A stretch of 64,000 bases of DNA from Clostridiales bacterium. GTDB taxonomy: Bacteria; Bacillota; Clostridia; Saccharofermentanales; DTU023. The position numbers and the translations under genes were made by a program. Of the stretch, positions 18,356 to 28,002 are shown in pieces; positions within the stretch are counted from its first letter, which is position 1; each line of letters opens with the position of its first letter. A model generated the notes under the pieces. It was given only the letters and a program-made list of their open reading frames with translations. It was not told the origin of the DNA and searched no databases. Location of the stretch: the NCBI GenBank assembly GCA_028724525.1, contig JAQYCV010000005.1:90898-154897 (forward strand), read 5' to 3'.

Positions 18356-20432
18356 AGTTTTACCGGAAAAGCATGAGCCCAATAAATCTACTCAGGAGGA
18401 CGAGAACCTGCTTTTGACCCAGCTGGGTCCATCTCCTAAACTCGCGCCTGCCAGGGCTTTAGCGACTTGGTTTTGCAAGAAGTATGCAGTCTTGGCCATC
18501 CTACCTGCCCTGATCCAAGTCTTACTCTATTCCTTGCCTATCTTGATGAGTGGACGTCCCTATAATAGCAATGATGCCTATTTTTTATATGCGGGGGAGA
18601 GCCTGCTCTTTCCTCTAGGACTCATTTTTGGCCTCGTCCTCGTCCACAAGCTCTTTTCCTTCCAGCATAAGGCCCAAGGGGCTAATCTTATTTATGCCCT
18701 GCCCCTGACCAGGGGACAACTCTATCTCACCCTCTTGGCTTCCGCTGCCCTCCTTTTGGGCCTTACGCGTCTGGCCTCTCTCTTGCAAAACAGCCTCTTG
18801 TATTTGGCCAAGGGAGTGGATTTGCCCTTCATAGGCCTGGTCCGTATGGAGGTCTCCCTCTATCTCAAAATTTGGCTAGCCCTGGCCTTATTAATTTTCT
18901 TTTATGCCGAAGGCTTTAATAGCTTTAACGCCCAGCTTTTGGCTATCTTTATTAATATTTTCTGGCCCTTGCTCTTTTTTGTCCTGCAAATCCTGGCCCA
19001 GGCCTGCTTGCCGAGTTGTGCTGGCTTTGACTGGTCTGGTCCGTTACCCTTGCTTCTGGCCCCCTATCTTTCCGGCTTCTGGCCTGGCCCCTGGCAGGGC
19101 TGGACCCTTTGGATCCGCCTTATCACCGGTCTGGGCTTTTTGCTCATAGCCTTTCTGTCCTTCCTCAAGCGGCCAGCAGAAAACCTGGCCCGTTATGATG
19201 TGGAAGCACCTGCTTTCATCTTGCCGCGAGCCGTTATCTCCCTAGCCTCTGGTCTGAGCATGGGCCTGGTCCTTTACTTTATCCGGAAAGAAATTACCCA
19301 AGAGGCACCGGGCTGGTTTATCTTCATTTTAGGTTTAGTCTTGGGGAGTCTTTTAGCCAATCTCCTACAGGACTTGCTCTACAGCCGGGGCGTGGTCAAA
19401 CTAAGTCGCGCCTTAGCCAAGGCCCTGCTTCTGACTTTGCCCGGCCTGATCACCGTGGCCCTGTTGGCTACAGGTTTTTTTGGCTATGACTTCCGGCTCC
19501 CCCAGTCCGAGGAGAAGACCAAGATCCGCTTGGAACATATAAGTGATGCCCGACTGAATTTACCCCTCGTGAGCATTTTTGGAGTCTATCCCCCTTACGA
19601 GGGTGGATGGGCAGGCGACCAAGTCCTCCCTAAAAGCTGGCAGTTAGATGATCCTGCCCAAAAGGCGTTTTTTATCCAGCTTTTAGACAAGGCCTATGAG
19701 GAGGGCCAAGCCGGCTTAACTTTGCCGCGCGATTTGACCTCCTACGACCTCTACTGGGGGCTTTCGGACGAAAACGATATCATGACGACTGAGGGTCTTT
19801 TAGATATTGCTATCACTTGGCAGAATGCGGGATCCCCCTTCCACCATAAGCGGATTTTACCCTTGGCAGACCAAAGTCTGGAAAGTTTGGCTCCCCTCTT
19901 GAAGGACCCTGCTATGGCTGCCTTCTTTTATAAGCTGGCCTATGCCAATCTTGACCAGGTCTATCTCATCCACAATGGGGAGACTGTCAAGCCCCTTGCC
20001 AAGTCTTCTGCTGACCAGACCGCTGAGCCTGCTCCTGCTACTAAGCTCAGCCTTAACAGCAATTGGCAAGAACTCTGGCAAGTCTATGAGCTACATCAAC
20101 AGAAGGCCGAGGAGCTAGACGCCTATCTGCCGGATTTTGCCCGCTATAGCGATCGCCTCCTCTATGCCCTTATGGCGGATTATAGCAAGATGACCCCGGA
20201 AGAAAGAGAAGATTTAGCCGAGCAAGGAGAAATCCAGCTCAGCCTACATTTCCGTGATCGACTTAGCCAAATTATGCGCCAAGGCCCTATGTCCCTCTAT
20301 TCCAACTTGCAGATGGGCCGGGAAAAGACGGAAACACTTAAATTACCGGTGAAGGAGAATTTTACGCTCAGCAAGCAAGTTTTGCTTGACATTTTGCAGG
20401 AACAGGAGCTGGCTCTGACTTTGCGTGATTAA
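18348..20432 (+). CDS. ABC-2-like permease with large C-terminal soluble domain (2)
   Basis: Same architecture and overlapping start as preceding permease. Confidence 0.7.
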   Translation: MTKVLPEKHEPNKSTQEDENLLLTQLGPSPKLAPARALATWFCKKYAVLAILPALIQVLLYSLPILMSGRPYNSNDAYFLYAGESLLFPLGLIFGLVLVHKLFSFQHKAQGANLIYALPLTRGQLYLTLLASAALLLGLTRLASLLQNSLLYLAKGVDLPFIGLVRMEVSLYLKIWLALALLIFFYAEGFNSFNAQLLAIFINIFWPLLFFVLQILAQACLPSCAGFDWSGPLPLLLAPYLSGFWPGPWQGWTLWIRLITGLGFLLIAFLSFLKRPAENLARYDVEAPAFILPRAVISLASGLSMGLVLYFIRKEITQEAPGWFIFILGLVLGSLLANLLQDLLYSRGVVKLSRALAKALLLTLPGLITVALLATGFFGYDFRLPQSEEKTKIRLEHISDARLNLPLVSIFGVYPPYEGGWAGDQVLPKSWQLDDPAQKAFFIQLLDKAYEEGQAGLTLPRDLTSYDLYWGLSDENDIMTTEGLLDIAITWQNAGSPFHHKRILPLADQSLESLAPLLKDPAMAAFFYKLAYANLDQVYLIHNGETVKPLAKSSADQTAEPAPATKLSLNSNWQELWQVYELHQQKAEELDAYLPDFARYSDRLLYALMADYSKMTPEEREDLAEQGEIQLSLHFRDRLSQIMRQGPMSLYSNLQMGREKTETLKLPVKENFTLSKQVLLDILQEQELALTLRD

Positions 20433-20494
20433 GGACCACCGCGTCTGGCTGCTTTCGTGCTAAGATAAGGAAGATTTTTTCTGGGGAGGGTCAG

Positions 20495-21370
20495 ATGTTT
20501 CGTAAATTAGAAGTTTTGCCACCATTCGCACATGATCTTATTGTAGACTTCATAGGGTGTATCTTTACTTCCCTGGGTCTCTACAACTTTGCTTCACAAT
20601 CAGGCTTCTTGCCCGGCGGTATCTCCGGCGTCTCCCTGATTATTCAGCACTACATACCCTCATTATCCCTGGGTGTCTTGAACCTCTTGCTGAATATCCC
20701 CCTGGTGATTTTTGCCTTCTTTTTTCTAGGCCGAAATTTCCTCCTCCGGTCTATGCGGACGGTCGTAGTCCTGAGTATTACCTTGGATCTATTAGCCCCC
20801 CTCATTCCCACTTATTCCAGCAATCCCTTCCTGGCTGCAGTTTTTGGTGGGAGCTTTGTGGGCTTAGGCCTGGGGATCATCTTCTCCAACCACTCTTCTA
20901 CGGGTGGGGCAGACCTCATTGTCATGAGCCTGAAGAAACTCAGACCCCACCTGTCCCTAGGGACCATTACCATGCTGATTGATGGCGTCATTATCCTGGC
21001 GGGTGGTTTTGTCTTTGGCAATATTGAAGCGGTCCTCAATGGGGTCGTTTTCACCTTTTTTGTGACCCGGGCCATGGACAGCTATATGTCAGGCGCCCAG
21101 GCGGGTAAGCTGGCCATGATTATTACTGACCATGGCAAGGGCCTGGGCCGGGAGATTGAAAGCAAGGTCCAAAGAGGAGCTACTCTGATCGATGCCACCG
21201 GCTCTTATACCGGCAATAAAAAAGAGATTGTCATGTGTGCCCTGAGCCGTCAGCAATTGCCCAAGCTCCGCCAAGTGGTGACGGATTTTGATCCGGCCGC
21301 CCTGCTCATTGTTTTAGAGTATAACGAGGTCTTTGGCACGGGCTTCCAGTCTTTTGTAGAAAAGCACTAG
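20495..21370 (+). CDS. YitT family membrane protein (DUF161/DUF2179)
   Basis: LGLYNFASQSGFLPGGISGVSLII...NHSSTGGADLIVMSLKK; C-terminal RGATLIDATGSYTGNKKEIVMCALSRQQLPKL. Confidence 0.93.
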   Translation: MFRKLEVLPPFAHDLIVDFIGCIFTSLGLYNFASQSGFLPGGISGVSLIIQHYIPSLSLGVLNLLLNIPLVIFAFFFLGRNFLLRSMRTVVVLSITLDLLAPLIPTYSSNPFLAAVFGGSFVGLGLGIIFSNHSSTGGADLIVMSLKKLRPHLSLGTITMLIDGVIILAGGFVFGNIEAVLNGVVFTFFVTRAMDSYMSGAQAGKLAMIITDHGKGLGREIESKVQRGATLIDATGSYTGNKKEIVMCALSRQQLPKLRQVVTDFDPAALLIVLEYNEVFGTGFQSFVEKH

Positions 21371-21384
21371 GTCCGCTGATTCCA

Positions 21385-23451
21385 CTAATTTTCCTGACTA
21401 GGTTCCTGCTTGGATTGGGGCAGGGTCCAGTTTTCTGCTCCTAAGAAATAGTAGGGGGCTTGGGGGCTAAAGTTCTCTACCCGCTTAGAGGCAAAGTAGC
21501 AGGCTTGCTGGTAGAGGCTATAGGCAGGCCAAGTCGGAGGGACCATGCTCCGGTCGCCATTCAAGACCAGGCCAGAGGGCTCGAGGGCCAGTTTACTGTT
21601 GAGGTCCTCCTGGCTAATCGTTTGAAAATTAATATCTATACCTGCTTCCATCAAATTAGCATCCCAAGCTAAGACACAATCATGGGTCAAACGGTCATCT
21701 CCTAGATAGAAGATGCTGAGCCCGACTTGGCCTAAGCTTTGTACTTGATTCCCTGCCTTGGCCAGGACTTCTTCAGGCATCTTGGGGGTGGTGTAGCCTG
21801 CCTTGAGTAAAAGTTCCCAAGCGAGATCTCGCCTTTCCTCTGGAGAGCCTGTGGGGCCAGCTGTGGCCGCTGCTATGCGTTGCCCCAGACTTGTTTGGCC
21901 TGTACTGTTGAGGCATTCGCCCTGGGTGGCCAGAATCGGCACCTGGGTGAGTTCTTGCATGGCATTGCCTTGAGGGGCGAGCAGGTAGAGGGCGGCTAAG
22001 ACGTCAGGCTGCGTCAAAGGATTTTCCTCTAGGTCGCTATTGATAGAAAGGGAGACGAGACTACTTGTTGCAAGCTTGTCCAGTTTATAGCCTGCTTGTA
22101 AAATCCGGGCTTGGTCTTCCGGGGTGACCAGGGGGAGCATGGCTAGATCGGCCTCGTAGGTCAGGAGGTCGTCTACAATTTCATAGTTCCGACTGTGCCG
22201 AATGCTGAGTCGGGGGACTTGGGCTTGAGGGAAAGGACTGCCGGGGAGGGCAGGCTTGGCCGTGAAGTTGAGGTCTGGGCTGTCTTCCTGAAAATCAAGG
22301 CAATAAGGGCCAGATCCAGCTGCCGCATAAATGGCCTGGCGGTCCTGGGGACTGAGGACTTCGGCAACAGGATTGTCTTCTGGTGGAATGACCTCGCCTT
22401 CGCCCATCGCTTTACTGTCCTGGTCATACAAGAGGGGTAAGCTGGCCAGTTGCAGCCAGTCCTGTGGGGCGGCGGACCACCAAACCCGAGCGGGAAGGAT
22501 GGGCAGGGCTAGAATATCCTCTAAGTCAGGGCTGATGTTTTCCGTAAAAGAAAGGATCATTTCTTGGTCATTCAGGGCCTCAATGCCCTCCAGCCGGATA
22601 AAGGGCTGGTAGGCACTGGCATTTCCTGCTGCTTCCAGCCCAGTTTCCACTCCCACGATTTTTGCTAGGAAATTATCTCGGGGATAGGCTAGCTGGGCCT
22701 GGATCAGACAGTCGAGGGTAAATTCAATATCTCTAGTCGTCAGGGGCTGCTTGTCTGCCCAGTTAAGCTGGGGCTTAAGTTTCAAGTGGAGACTTTGCCC
22801 ATCTGCGCTTAGGTCGTAAGAATCCAGCAGGCTATAGGCAGCTTGGTCGCCTTCCGCATAAAGGGGGCGGTAGAGGAGGCTGGCCAAGCAGAATAAATAG
22901 GGCGAATTGCTGATCAAGGGGTTGCAGTTGAGGGCCTGAACATAGGCAGGCAGATAATCGGTATAGGGATCCAAAGGCAGGAGGATGCTAATGCGGTCCT
23001 CTTCTGCCTCAAATTTTCCTAGTAGGGGTGGATTGTCTAGGGTCCAGTTTTCCCCCTCTAGATGCTCTTGTTGGTCTAGTACTTCTGGATCTGTAGCCAG
23101 GGGCTGGCCTGGATCCTCTGCCTCTGGCCCCAGGGGCTGGTCTGGGTCAGTCAGGTTTTCTTGCCTTTGGTCTGTTTCTTCAGCCGGGCTAGGACTAGCC
23201 TCTGTTGGAGGGGTCACATGGCCTGCCTGGTTTTCTTCCAGGCCCTTGTCTGGCACGGCAGGGAGGCTGGGCCCTTCTGTCCTGGGCTCGTCTGCTTCTT
23301 CTCCCGCGACTCTGCTGGTTAGCAAGATGGGAAAGGCCAAAATGGAAAATAAGAGGGCCAGGAGGATAACCCAGACAAAAATCAGTTTAAAGTAATCCTG
23401 TTTTTTCTGGGGGGTAGGCTTATTAGACTTTGACGGCATAGAGACCACCAC
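21385..23451 (-). CDS. Membrane-anchored family 5 solute-binding-like protein
   Basis: Single N-terminal TM; LASLLYRPLYAEGDQAAYSLLDSYDLSADGQSLHLKLKPQLNWADKQPLTTRDIEFTLDCL resembles SBP_bac_5. Confidence 0.7.
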   Translation of the reverse strand: MVVSMPSKSNKPTPQKKQDYFKLIFVWVILLALLFSILAFPILLTSRVAGEEADEPRTEGPSLPAVPDKGLEENQAGHVTPPTEASPSPAEETDQRQENLTDPDQPLGPEAEDPGQPLATDPEVLDQQEHLEGENWTLDNPPLLGKFEAEEDRISILLPLDPYTDYLPAYVQALNCNPLISNSPYLFCLASLLYRPLYAEGDQAAYSLLDSYDLSADGQSLHLKLKPQLNWADKQPLTTRDIEFTLDCLIQAQLAYPRDNFLAKIVGVETGLEAAGNASAYQPFIRLEGIEALNDQEMILSFTENISPDLEDILALPILPARVWWSAAPQDWLQLASLPLLYDQDSKAMGEGEVIPPEDNPVAEVLSPQDRQAIYAAAGSGPYCLDFQEDSPDLNFTAKPALPGSPFPQAQVPRLSIRHSRNYEIVDDLLTYEADLAMLPLVTPEDQARILQAGYKLDKLATSSLVSLSINSDLEENPLTQPDVLAALYLLAPQGNAMQELTQVPILATQGECLNSTGQTSLGQRIAAATAGPTGSPEERRDLAWELLLKAGYTTPKMPEEVLAKAGNQVQSLGQVGLSIFYLGDDRLTHDCVLAWDANLMEAGIDINFQTISQEDLNSKLALEPSGLVLNGDRSMVPPTWPAYSLYQQACYFASKRVENFSPQAPYYFLGAENWTLPQSKQEPSQEN

Positions 23452-23481
23452 CTTTCCAGGGAAATCTTACGGCTAGCTAGA

Positions 23482-25155
23482 CTATTGGCCTTCTTCGCTT
23501 GCCGCTTCAGGCTCCACATAGCCGGTCATGTGGTCAAAACCATCCAGCCATTGGGGATTGGATACGGCAAAGGTGTAATTCAAGACCAAGACATCTTGGA
23601 TATCCTTGGCCTCAATAAAGGCCAGGAGGTCATCCGTAAACTGTCTGGGATCTATCACGTAGATGTCTTCATACTGGTCGACTAAATAGGGGATAAAGGC
23701 ATTGCCAAAGGAGTCTTTAATGACCACGATAGACTTGCCATTAGTTAGGCTGGACTTGATATGGCCCAGGGCCACATCGCCGCCCAGATAGAGCATGTAT
23801 TGGTTTTCATTGTAAACCTGGTAGGCCAGGAAGGTGCCAGGATAGCCCTCGGCCATGCTGGCATCCGTATAGTAAGTGTAATCTCCCTCGTGCAGGGGCT
23901 GGAAGATCTCTGCCTGGTCTTCAGAACCCAGGAGGAGGGGAGACTTGTCTGTATATCCATAGAGAGAGCCCAGGAAGGTTCCCTCGGGCCGGGTGAGCTT
24001 GTAGTCTGCCAGGTCAGGGGCCTCCAGGTCTAAGGCCTTGCAGAAGGCCTTGTAGGCGTAATAGGCTCCCCGACCATTCCAGTGGTGGTCGGTGCGGAAA
24101 TAGATATATTCATCCAGATGGGCAGCCAGTTCTGAGTAGGCGTCTACTTTAAAAATATCTGGGTCTTCATGCTTATAGATATTGGTGATGGCCTCAAAGT
24201 TGGAGTAGTTGCCAGACCGAAGCTCATCGGTGCCGTAAAAGGCAACTGCGGTGGGGGCCACCAGGCTGATAACCCGGCGCTTTTCGGGCAGGACCTTGCG
24301 GAGATGGTTGATCCGCTGGGCGTAGTAGGCTGTGTACTCAGGCGAGTAGTAGTGGATCTCCATGGCTTGGCCCTTGATAATCACGATGTTGGAGGTTTCC
24401 AGGTCCAGACGGGCCTGGTTGTTGAGTTGGACAGCCGTCTCCTTGATCTCCCTGTTCGCCTTGGGGCCGGCAGGCTGTGTGGGCGCTGTGACCTCTGGCT
24501 CAGGAGTTTTCTCACCTGTAGCTTGCGGAGCTTTGCTCTCCAGGGGATGTTCGAGGCCGCCTTGGCCGCCCCCATCTTTTTGGGCGCTAATGAGGTGGAC
24601 TTGGTCCTCTCCGCCAGGCGTAAAGGTCAGCATGGCCTTCATGCTGCGGTTGAGATTGAGCAACTGTTCACGGAAGGGGAATTGGTCAGCATAATAGGCG
24701 TCCACTCCTGCGTTGAACTCGCCCTGGTAAAAGTCTGACCAGGAAAAGGCAGGTCTTTGGGCCAGGGTCCGTTGCTCGGCTAGAGACATTTCTTCCGTTG
24801 GCCAAAAGATAAATAGGATGCCCATGATGACCAGGGGGAGGAGAAAGGCCCAAAAGCTCAGACGATCAAATTTGAGGGCCTGGTAGGCAAGGCCTTGGCC
24901 TCTTGGAGCCCTGGGGAGAGTCTGGCGTTTGGGACCTTGGGATCTAGGTCTAGGCGGAGCAGGCGGACGGCGAGAGTCGGTCCGGGGGGGAAGGGCTTGG
25001 CCAGGCCTAGGCTGAGCTTTTTGGGGTCCAGCAGGTCTAGGCTGAGATATTCTAGGCCCAGCGGGTCTGGCCTGGGGCCTTGATTGTGGCATTCGGGGCC
25101 TGGCAGGTCTTGCCTGGCTAGGGTTTTGCGGCTGATAGGGAGAATTGTTTTGCAT
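23482..25155 (-). CDS. DHHW/AlgJ-like SGNH-type protein, Pro/Arg/Gln-rich cytoplasmic N-terminus
   Basis: LVAPTAVAFYGTDEL...YIYFRTDHHWNGRGAYYAYKAFC; neighbour of MBOAT gene. Confidence 0.85.
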   Translation of the reverse strand: MQNNSPYQPQNPSQARPARPRMPQSRPQARPAGPRISQPRPAGPQKAQPRPGQALPPRTDSRRPPAPPRPRSQGPKRQTLPRAPRGQGLAYQALKFDRLSFWAFLLPLVIMGILFIFWPTEEMSLAEQRTLAQRPAFSWSDFYQGEFNAGVDAYYADQFPFREQLLNLNRSMKAMLTFTPGGEDQVHLISAQKDGGGQGGLEHPLESKAPQATGEKTPEPEVTAPTQPAGPKANREIKETAVQLNNQARLDLETSNIVIIKGQAMEIHYYSPEYTAYYAQRINHLRKVLPEKRRVISLVAPTAVAFYGTDELRSGNYSNFEAITNIYKHEDPDIFKVDAYSELAAHLDEYIYFRTDHHWNGRGAYYAYKAFCKALDLEAPDLADYKLTRPEGTFLGSLYGYTDKSPLLLGSEDQAEIFQPLHEGDYTYYTDASMAEGYPGTFLAYQVYNENQYMLYLGGDVALGHIKSSLTNGKSIVVIKDSFGNAFIPYLVDQYEDIYVIDPRQFTDDLLAFIEAKDIQDVLVLNYTFAVSNPQWLDGFDHMTGYVEPEAASEEGQ

Positions 25156-25165
25156 CTTTCAGCTC

Positions 25166-26593
25166 CTAAAAACGGAAGTAGAGGAAGGGGTTGTAGCTGG
25201 CTCCAGCCAGGGAGGCGGTGGAGAGGAGCAAGAGCCCCAGGATTTGGACGAGGTTAGCAGCAAAATAGTAGGGTGAGGCATGGATTTCCAGCTCGGAGTA
25301 TTTGCGGTTGACCAGGTCCTTGAGCTTGGGCAGGAGGGGCAGGCTACCTAAATAGGCCAAGACCAGGAAGAGGAAGTTTTGCCGGAGGAGGACCCTGCCT
25401 TCCAAGTTCATGAAGGGTCCATTGAGGGCAAAGAGCCGGCTCAAGAAGATGCCCAGCTGGCTTAAATCGGTGAAGTAGAAGAGGGCCCAGCCAAAGAGGG
25501 TGATGGGGACCATGTAGAGATGACCTAGAATCCGGGGGGCCCTGTCCAGGGTGGAGAGGAGGAAGGTCTTCTCAAGAATGAGGAAGACTAGATAGTAGAG
25601 CCCCCAGAAAATGAAGTTCCAGGAGGCCCCATGCCAGAAGCCTGTGAGAAACCAGACAATGCAAAGATTGACCAGTTGGTGGCGGCGATTGCCTCCCAAG
25701 GGAATATAGACGTAATCCCGGAAAAAGCTAGACAGGGAGATGTGCCAGCGCCGCCAAAAATCCGTGACAGACCGGGCGATATAGGGGTAGTTAAAGTTTT
25801 CGGGGAAGTGGAAGCCAAAGATTCGGCCCAGGCCAATCGCCATGTCCGAATAGGCGGAAAAGTCATAGTAGATCTGCAAACTATAAGCGATCAAGCCGAT
25901 GAGGGCTTCCAGGCCAGACAGGCGGCTGAGACGGCTGGACTCAATCGTTTGGGCCACCAGACTGCCAGCATAGTTAGCGATTAGACATTTTTTAGCCAGG
26001 CCCGCCACAAAGCGTCTGGCGCCCAAGGCCCGGTCTTTGGCCGAGGGATGGCGGTTGGTCATGGCCTGCTCGATATCTGTGTAGCGGACAATGGGGCCGG
26101 CGATCAGCTGGGGGAAGAAAGACTGGTAGAGGAGAAAGTAGTCCAGGCGCTTTTGGACCTGGCAGTTGCCCCAGTAGAGGTCGACGATATAGGAGATGAT
26201 CTGGAAGGTGTAAAAGGAAATACCAATCGGCAGGGCAAAATTGGGCTGAGCTAGGCTTATACCCAAGACGGCATTGATATTGGCGATAAAGAAGTCGGAA
26301 TACTTGAAGACCAGGAGGGGAATCAGGGCAGACAGGATGCCTAGGATCAAGAAGAGTTTTCGCGACTTTTGCTCGCGGTCGGGCCGGCAGGCTGCCATGA
26401 GCCGGCCAAAGAGATAAACCAAACTACCTGAGATTAAGAGCTGGAGGACCCAGAAGGGTTCGCCCCAAGCGTAAAAAAACAGGGAGAAAACCAGGAGTAC
26501 GGTATTTTTATGCTCAATCTTTTTGACTAAGTGGTAGACAATCAGGCAGAGGGGCAGGTAGGCATAGAGGAAGAAAAGACTAGAAAAAACCAT
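25166..26593 (-). CDS. MBOAT family O-acyltransferase (AlgI-like)
   Basis: PIGISFYTFQIISYIVDLYWG...FPQLIAGPIVRY...FWRRWHISLSSFFRDYVYIPLGGNRR...FWHGASWNFIFWG. Confidence 0.95.
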   Translation of the reverse strand: MVFSSLFFLYAYLPLCLIVYHLVKKIEHKNTVLLVFSLFFYAWGEPFWVLQLLISGSLVYLFGRLMAACRPDREQKSRKLFLILGILSALIPLLVFKYSDFFIANINAVLGISLAQPNFALPIGISFYTFQIISYIVDLYWGNCQVQKRLDYFLLYQSFFPQLIAGPIVRYTDIEQAMTNRHPSAKDRALGARRFVAGLAKKCLIANYAGSLVAQTIESSRLSRLSGLEALIGLIAYSLQIYYDFSAYSDMAIGLGRIFGFHFPENFNYPYIARSVTDFWRRWHISLSSFFRDYVYIPLGGNRRHQLVNLCIVWFLTGFWHGASWNFIFWGLYYLVFLILEKTFLLSTLDRAPRILGHLYMVPITLFGWALFYFTDLSQLGIFLSRLFALNGPFMNLEGRVLLRQNFLFLVLAYLGSLPLLPKLKDLVNRKYSELEIHASPYYFAANLVQILGLLLLSTASLAGASYNPFLYFRF

Positions 26594-26690
26594 AAGCAGC
26601 TCCTTTCAGCTTTAGGTATTTTAAGGGCGGCAAGGGGATTCATCAAGTTAAATCACCATTACCAGCAGCCTTCCCGGGCAGACATTTCCC

Positions 26691-27941
26691 TTACTTTCGC
26701 AATTTGCGATAAAGGCGGAGTCCTCCCAGGGCTAGTTTATAGAGGAAAGGCCGGGCGGCGAAGTCGTACTCACCGGCTGTTTCCTCAATGATGGGGTCAA
26801 AGTGAGACTTAAAGACAGTCAGGCCGTCATCAAAGGTCCCTTCTAGGCCGCCCAAGTTATAGCGGTCGGCCCCATGGGCAAAGGCCCAGCGAATCCCTTC
26901 TGTGTAGAGTTTCCACATGGCGGGTATCCGGGCGAAGCGTTCATCAGAAGCCGCATAGGGCATCTCTGCTGCCCTGCCATAACGGATGGCTAAGATTCCT
27001 GCCTGATATTTCTCCTGGCTCTCTTCAGCAGTCAGACTGGCTTCCAGGTCTTGGTAGAAGGCCAGGTCCTTATCGCGGGATATGACTTGCTCTTCTAGTT
27101 GCTTGACTTTCTTAGGGGCCGAATCGCCAAGGGCTTGAATCTCTTGGACTAGTTCGGTCTTGGCCTTTAAAGTCCTGGCCTTGGCCTGGGGGAGGTCAAA
27201 GGCGGCGAGAGCCAGAAGGGCCTCTTGACCATAGGCATCCAGGATCCTTTGAAAATAGGCCTTATCCCTAAGGCGGATCCCCTGACGGTCTTCGGTTAGT
27301 TTTATGAGGCTGGCGAAGGAGTCTAAGCCTTCTGTGCCCAAGTTTTCAGTCTCCACAAAATATCGGTCGTTCAATTTAAGATTGTAGCGGATCTTGCCCT
27401 TGGGTGGATCTTCCCAACTATCTTTGCGGACCAGAGCCTGAAAGCGGGGCTGGATCGTAGACCCCATGTCCAGACTCAGAGCTTGGTGGACAAAGCCCGC
27501 CTGGGCAAAGCTTTGATTGAGCTTTTCTAAATTGAAAAGCTCTTTGGCCTCGCCATTTTGAAAATCCTTGATCGAACCTTCCCGAATGGGGCAGGGGGGA
27601 TGGACACGGACAAAAAGGGCTCCCTGCTTTTTCGCCAAACTGGCCAGGCCTAGCAAAAAAGCCTGGAGAATATCACTCTGCTGATAATCTAAAAGAGGGC
27701 CATGGGGCAGGTACCAGAAAGTAAGGCCCAAGGCCAGGGGCCGGCAAAGGATTTGGCCGGCAGCCACGAGTTGGCCTTGGCTGTCACGCAGACCCACCCG
27801 GAGGGGTAGCCACTCGGCCTTTACTTCGGCCCAGGGCGTTGACTGGAGGATATTGGCAAGATCATGCTGGCGGGCAAAGTGGTCAAACTCAGCTAGGGAA
27901 AGCTGGTCTACAAAGCGATAATCTGTGATGAGTTCGGACAT
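26691..27941 (-). CDS. FemAB/FemX-family peptidoglycan bridge aminoacyltransferase
   Basis: WLPLRVGLRDSQGQLVAAGQIL, KGKIRYNLKLNDRYFVE, coiled-coil arm, YNLGGLEGTFDDGLTVFKSHFDP. Confidence 0.9.
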   Translation of the reverse strand: MSELITDYRFVDQLSLAEFDHFARQHDLANILQSTPWAEVKAEWLPLRVGLRDSQGQLVAAGQILCRPLALGLTFWYLPHGPLLDYQQSDILQAFLLGLASLAKKQGALFVRVHPPCPIREGSIKDFQNGEAKELFNLEKLNQSFAQAGFVHQALSLDMGSTIQPRFQALVRKDSWEDPPKGKIRYNLKLNDRYFVETENLGTEGLDSFASLIKLTEDRQGIRLRDKAYFQRILDAYGQEALLALAAFDLPQAKARTLKAKTELVQEIQALGDSAPKKVKQLEEQVISRDKDLAFYQDLEASLTAEESQEKYQAGILAIRYGRAAEMPYAASDERFARIPAMWKLYTEGIRWAFAHGADRYNLGGLEGTFDDGLTVFKSHFDPIIEETAGEYDFAARPFLYKLALGGLRLYRKLRK

Positions 27942-28002
27942 ATATTTTCTTTCTATGACTCCAGGCCGAGCCTGTTAGCCTTTAGTCGCTGGTAAGCCTA
28001 TT

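Noticed and set aside
24169-24738. + strand ORF of 189 aa antisense to the DHHW gene
   Set aside because: Shadow ORF in a GC-biased coding region; the minus-strand protein has clear family motifs
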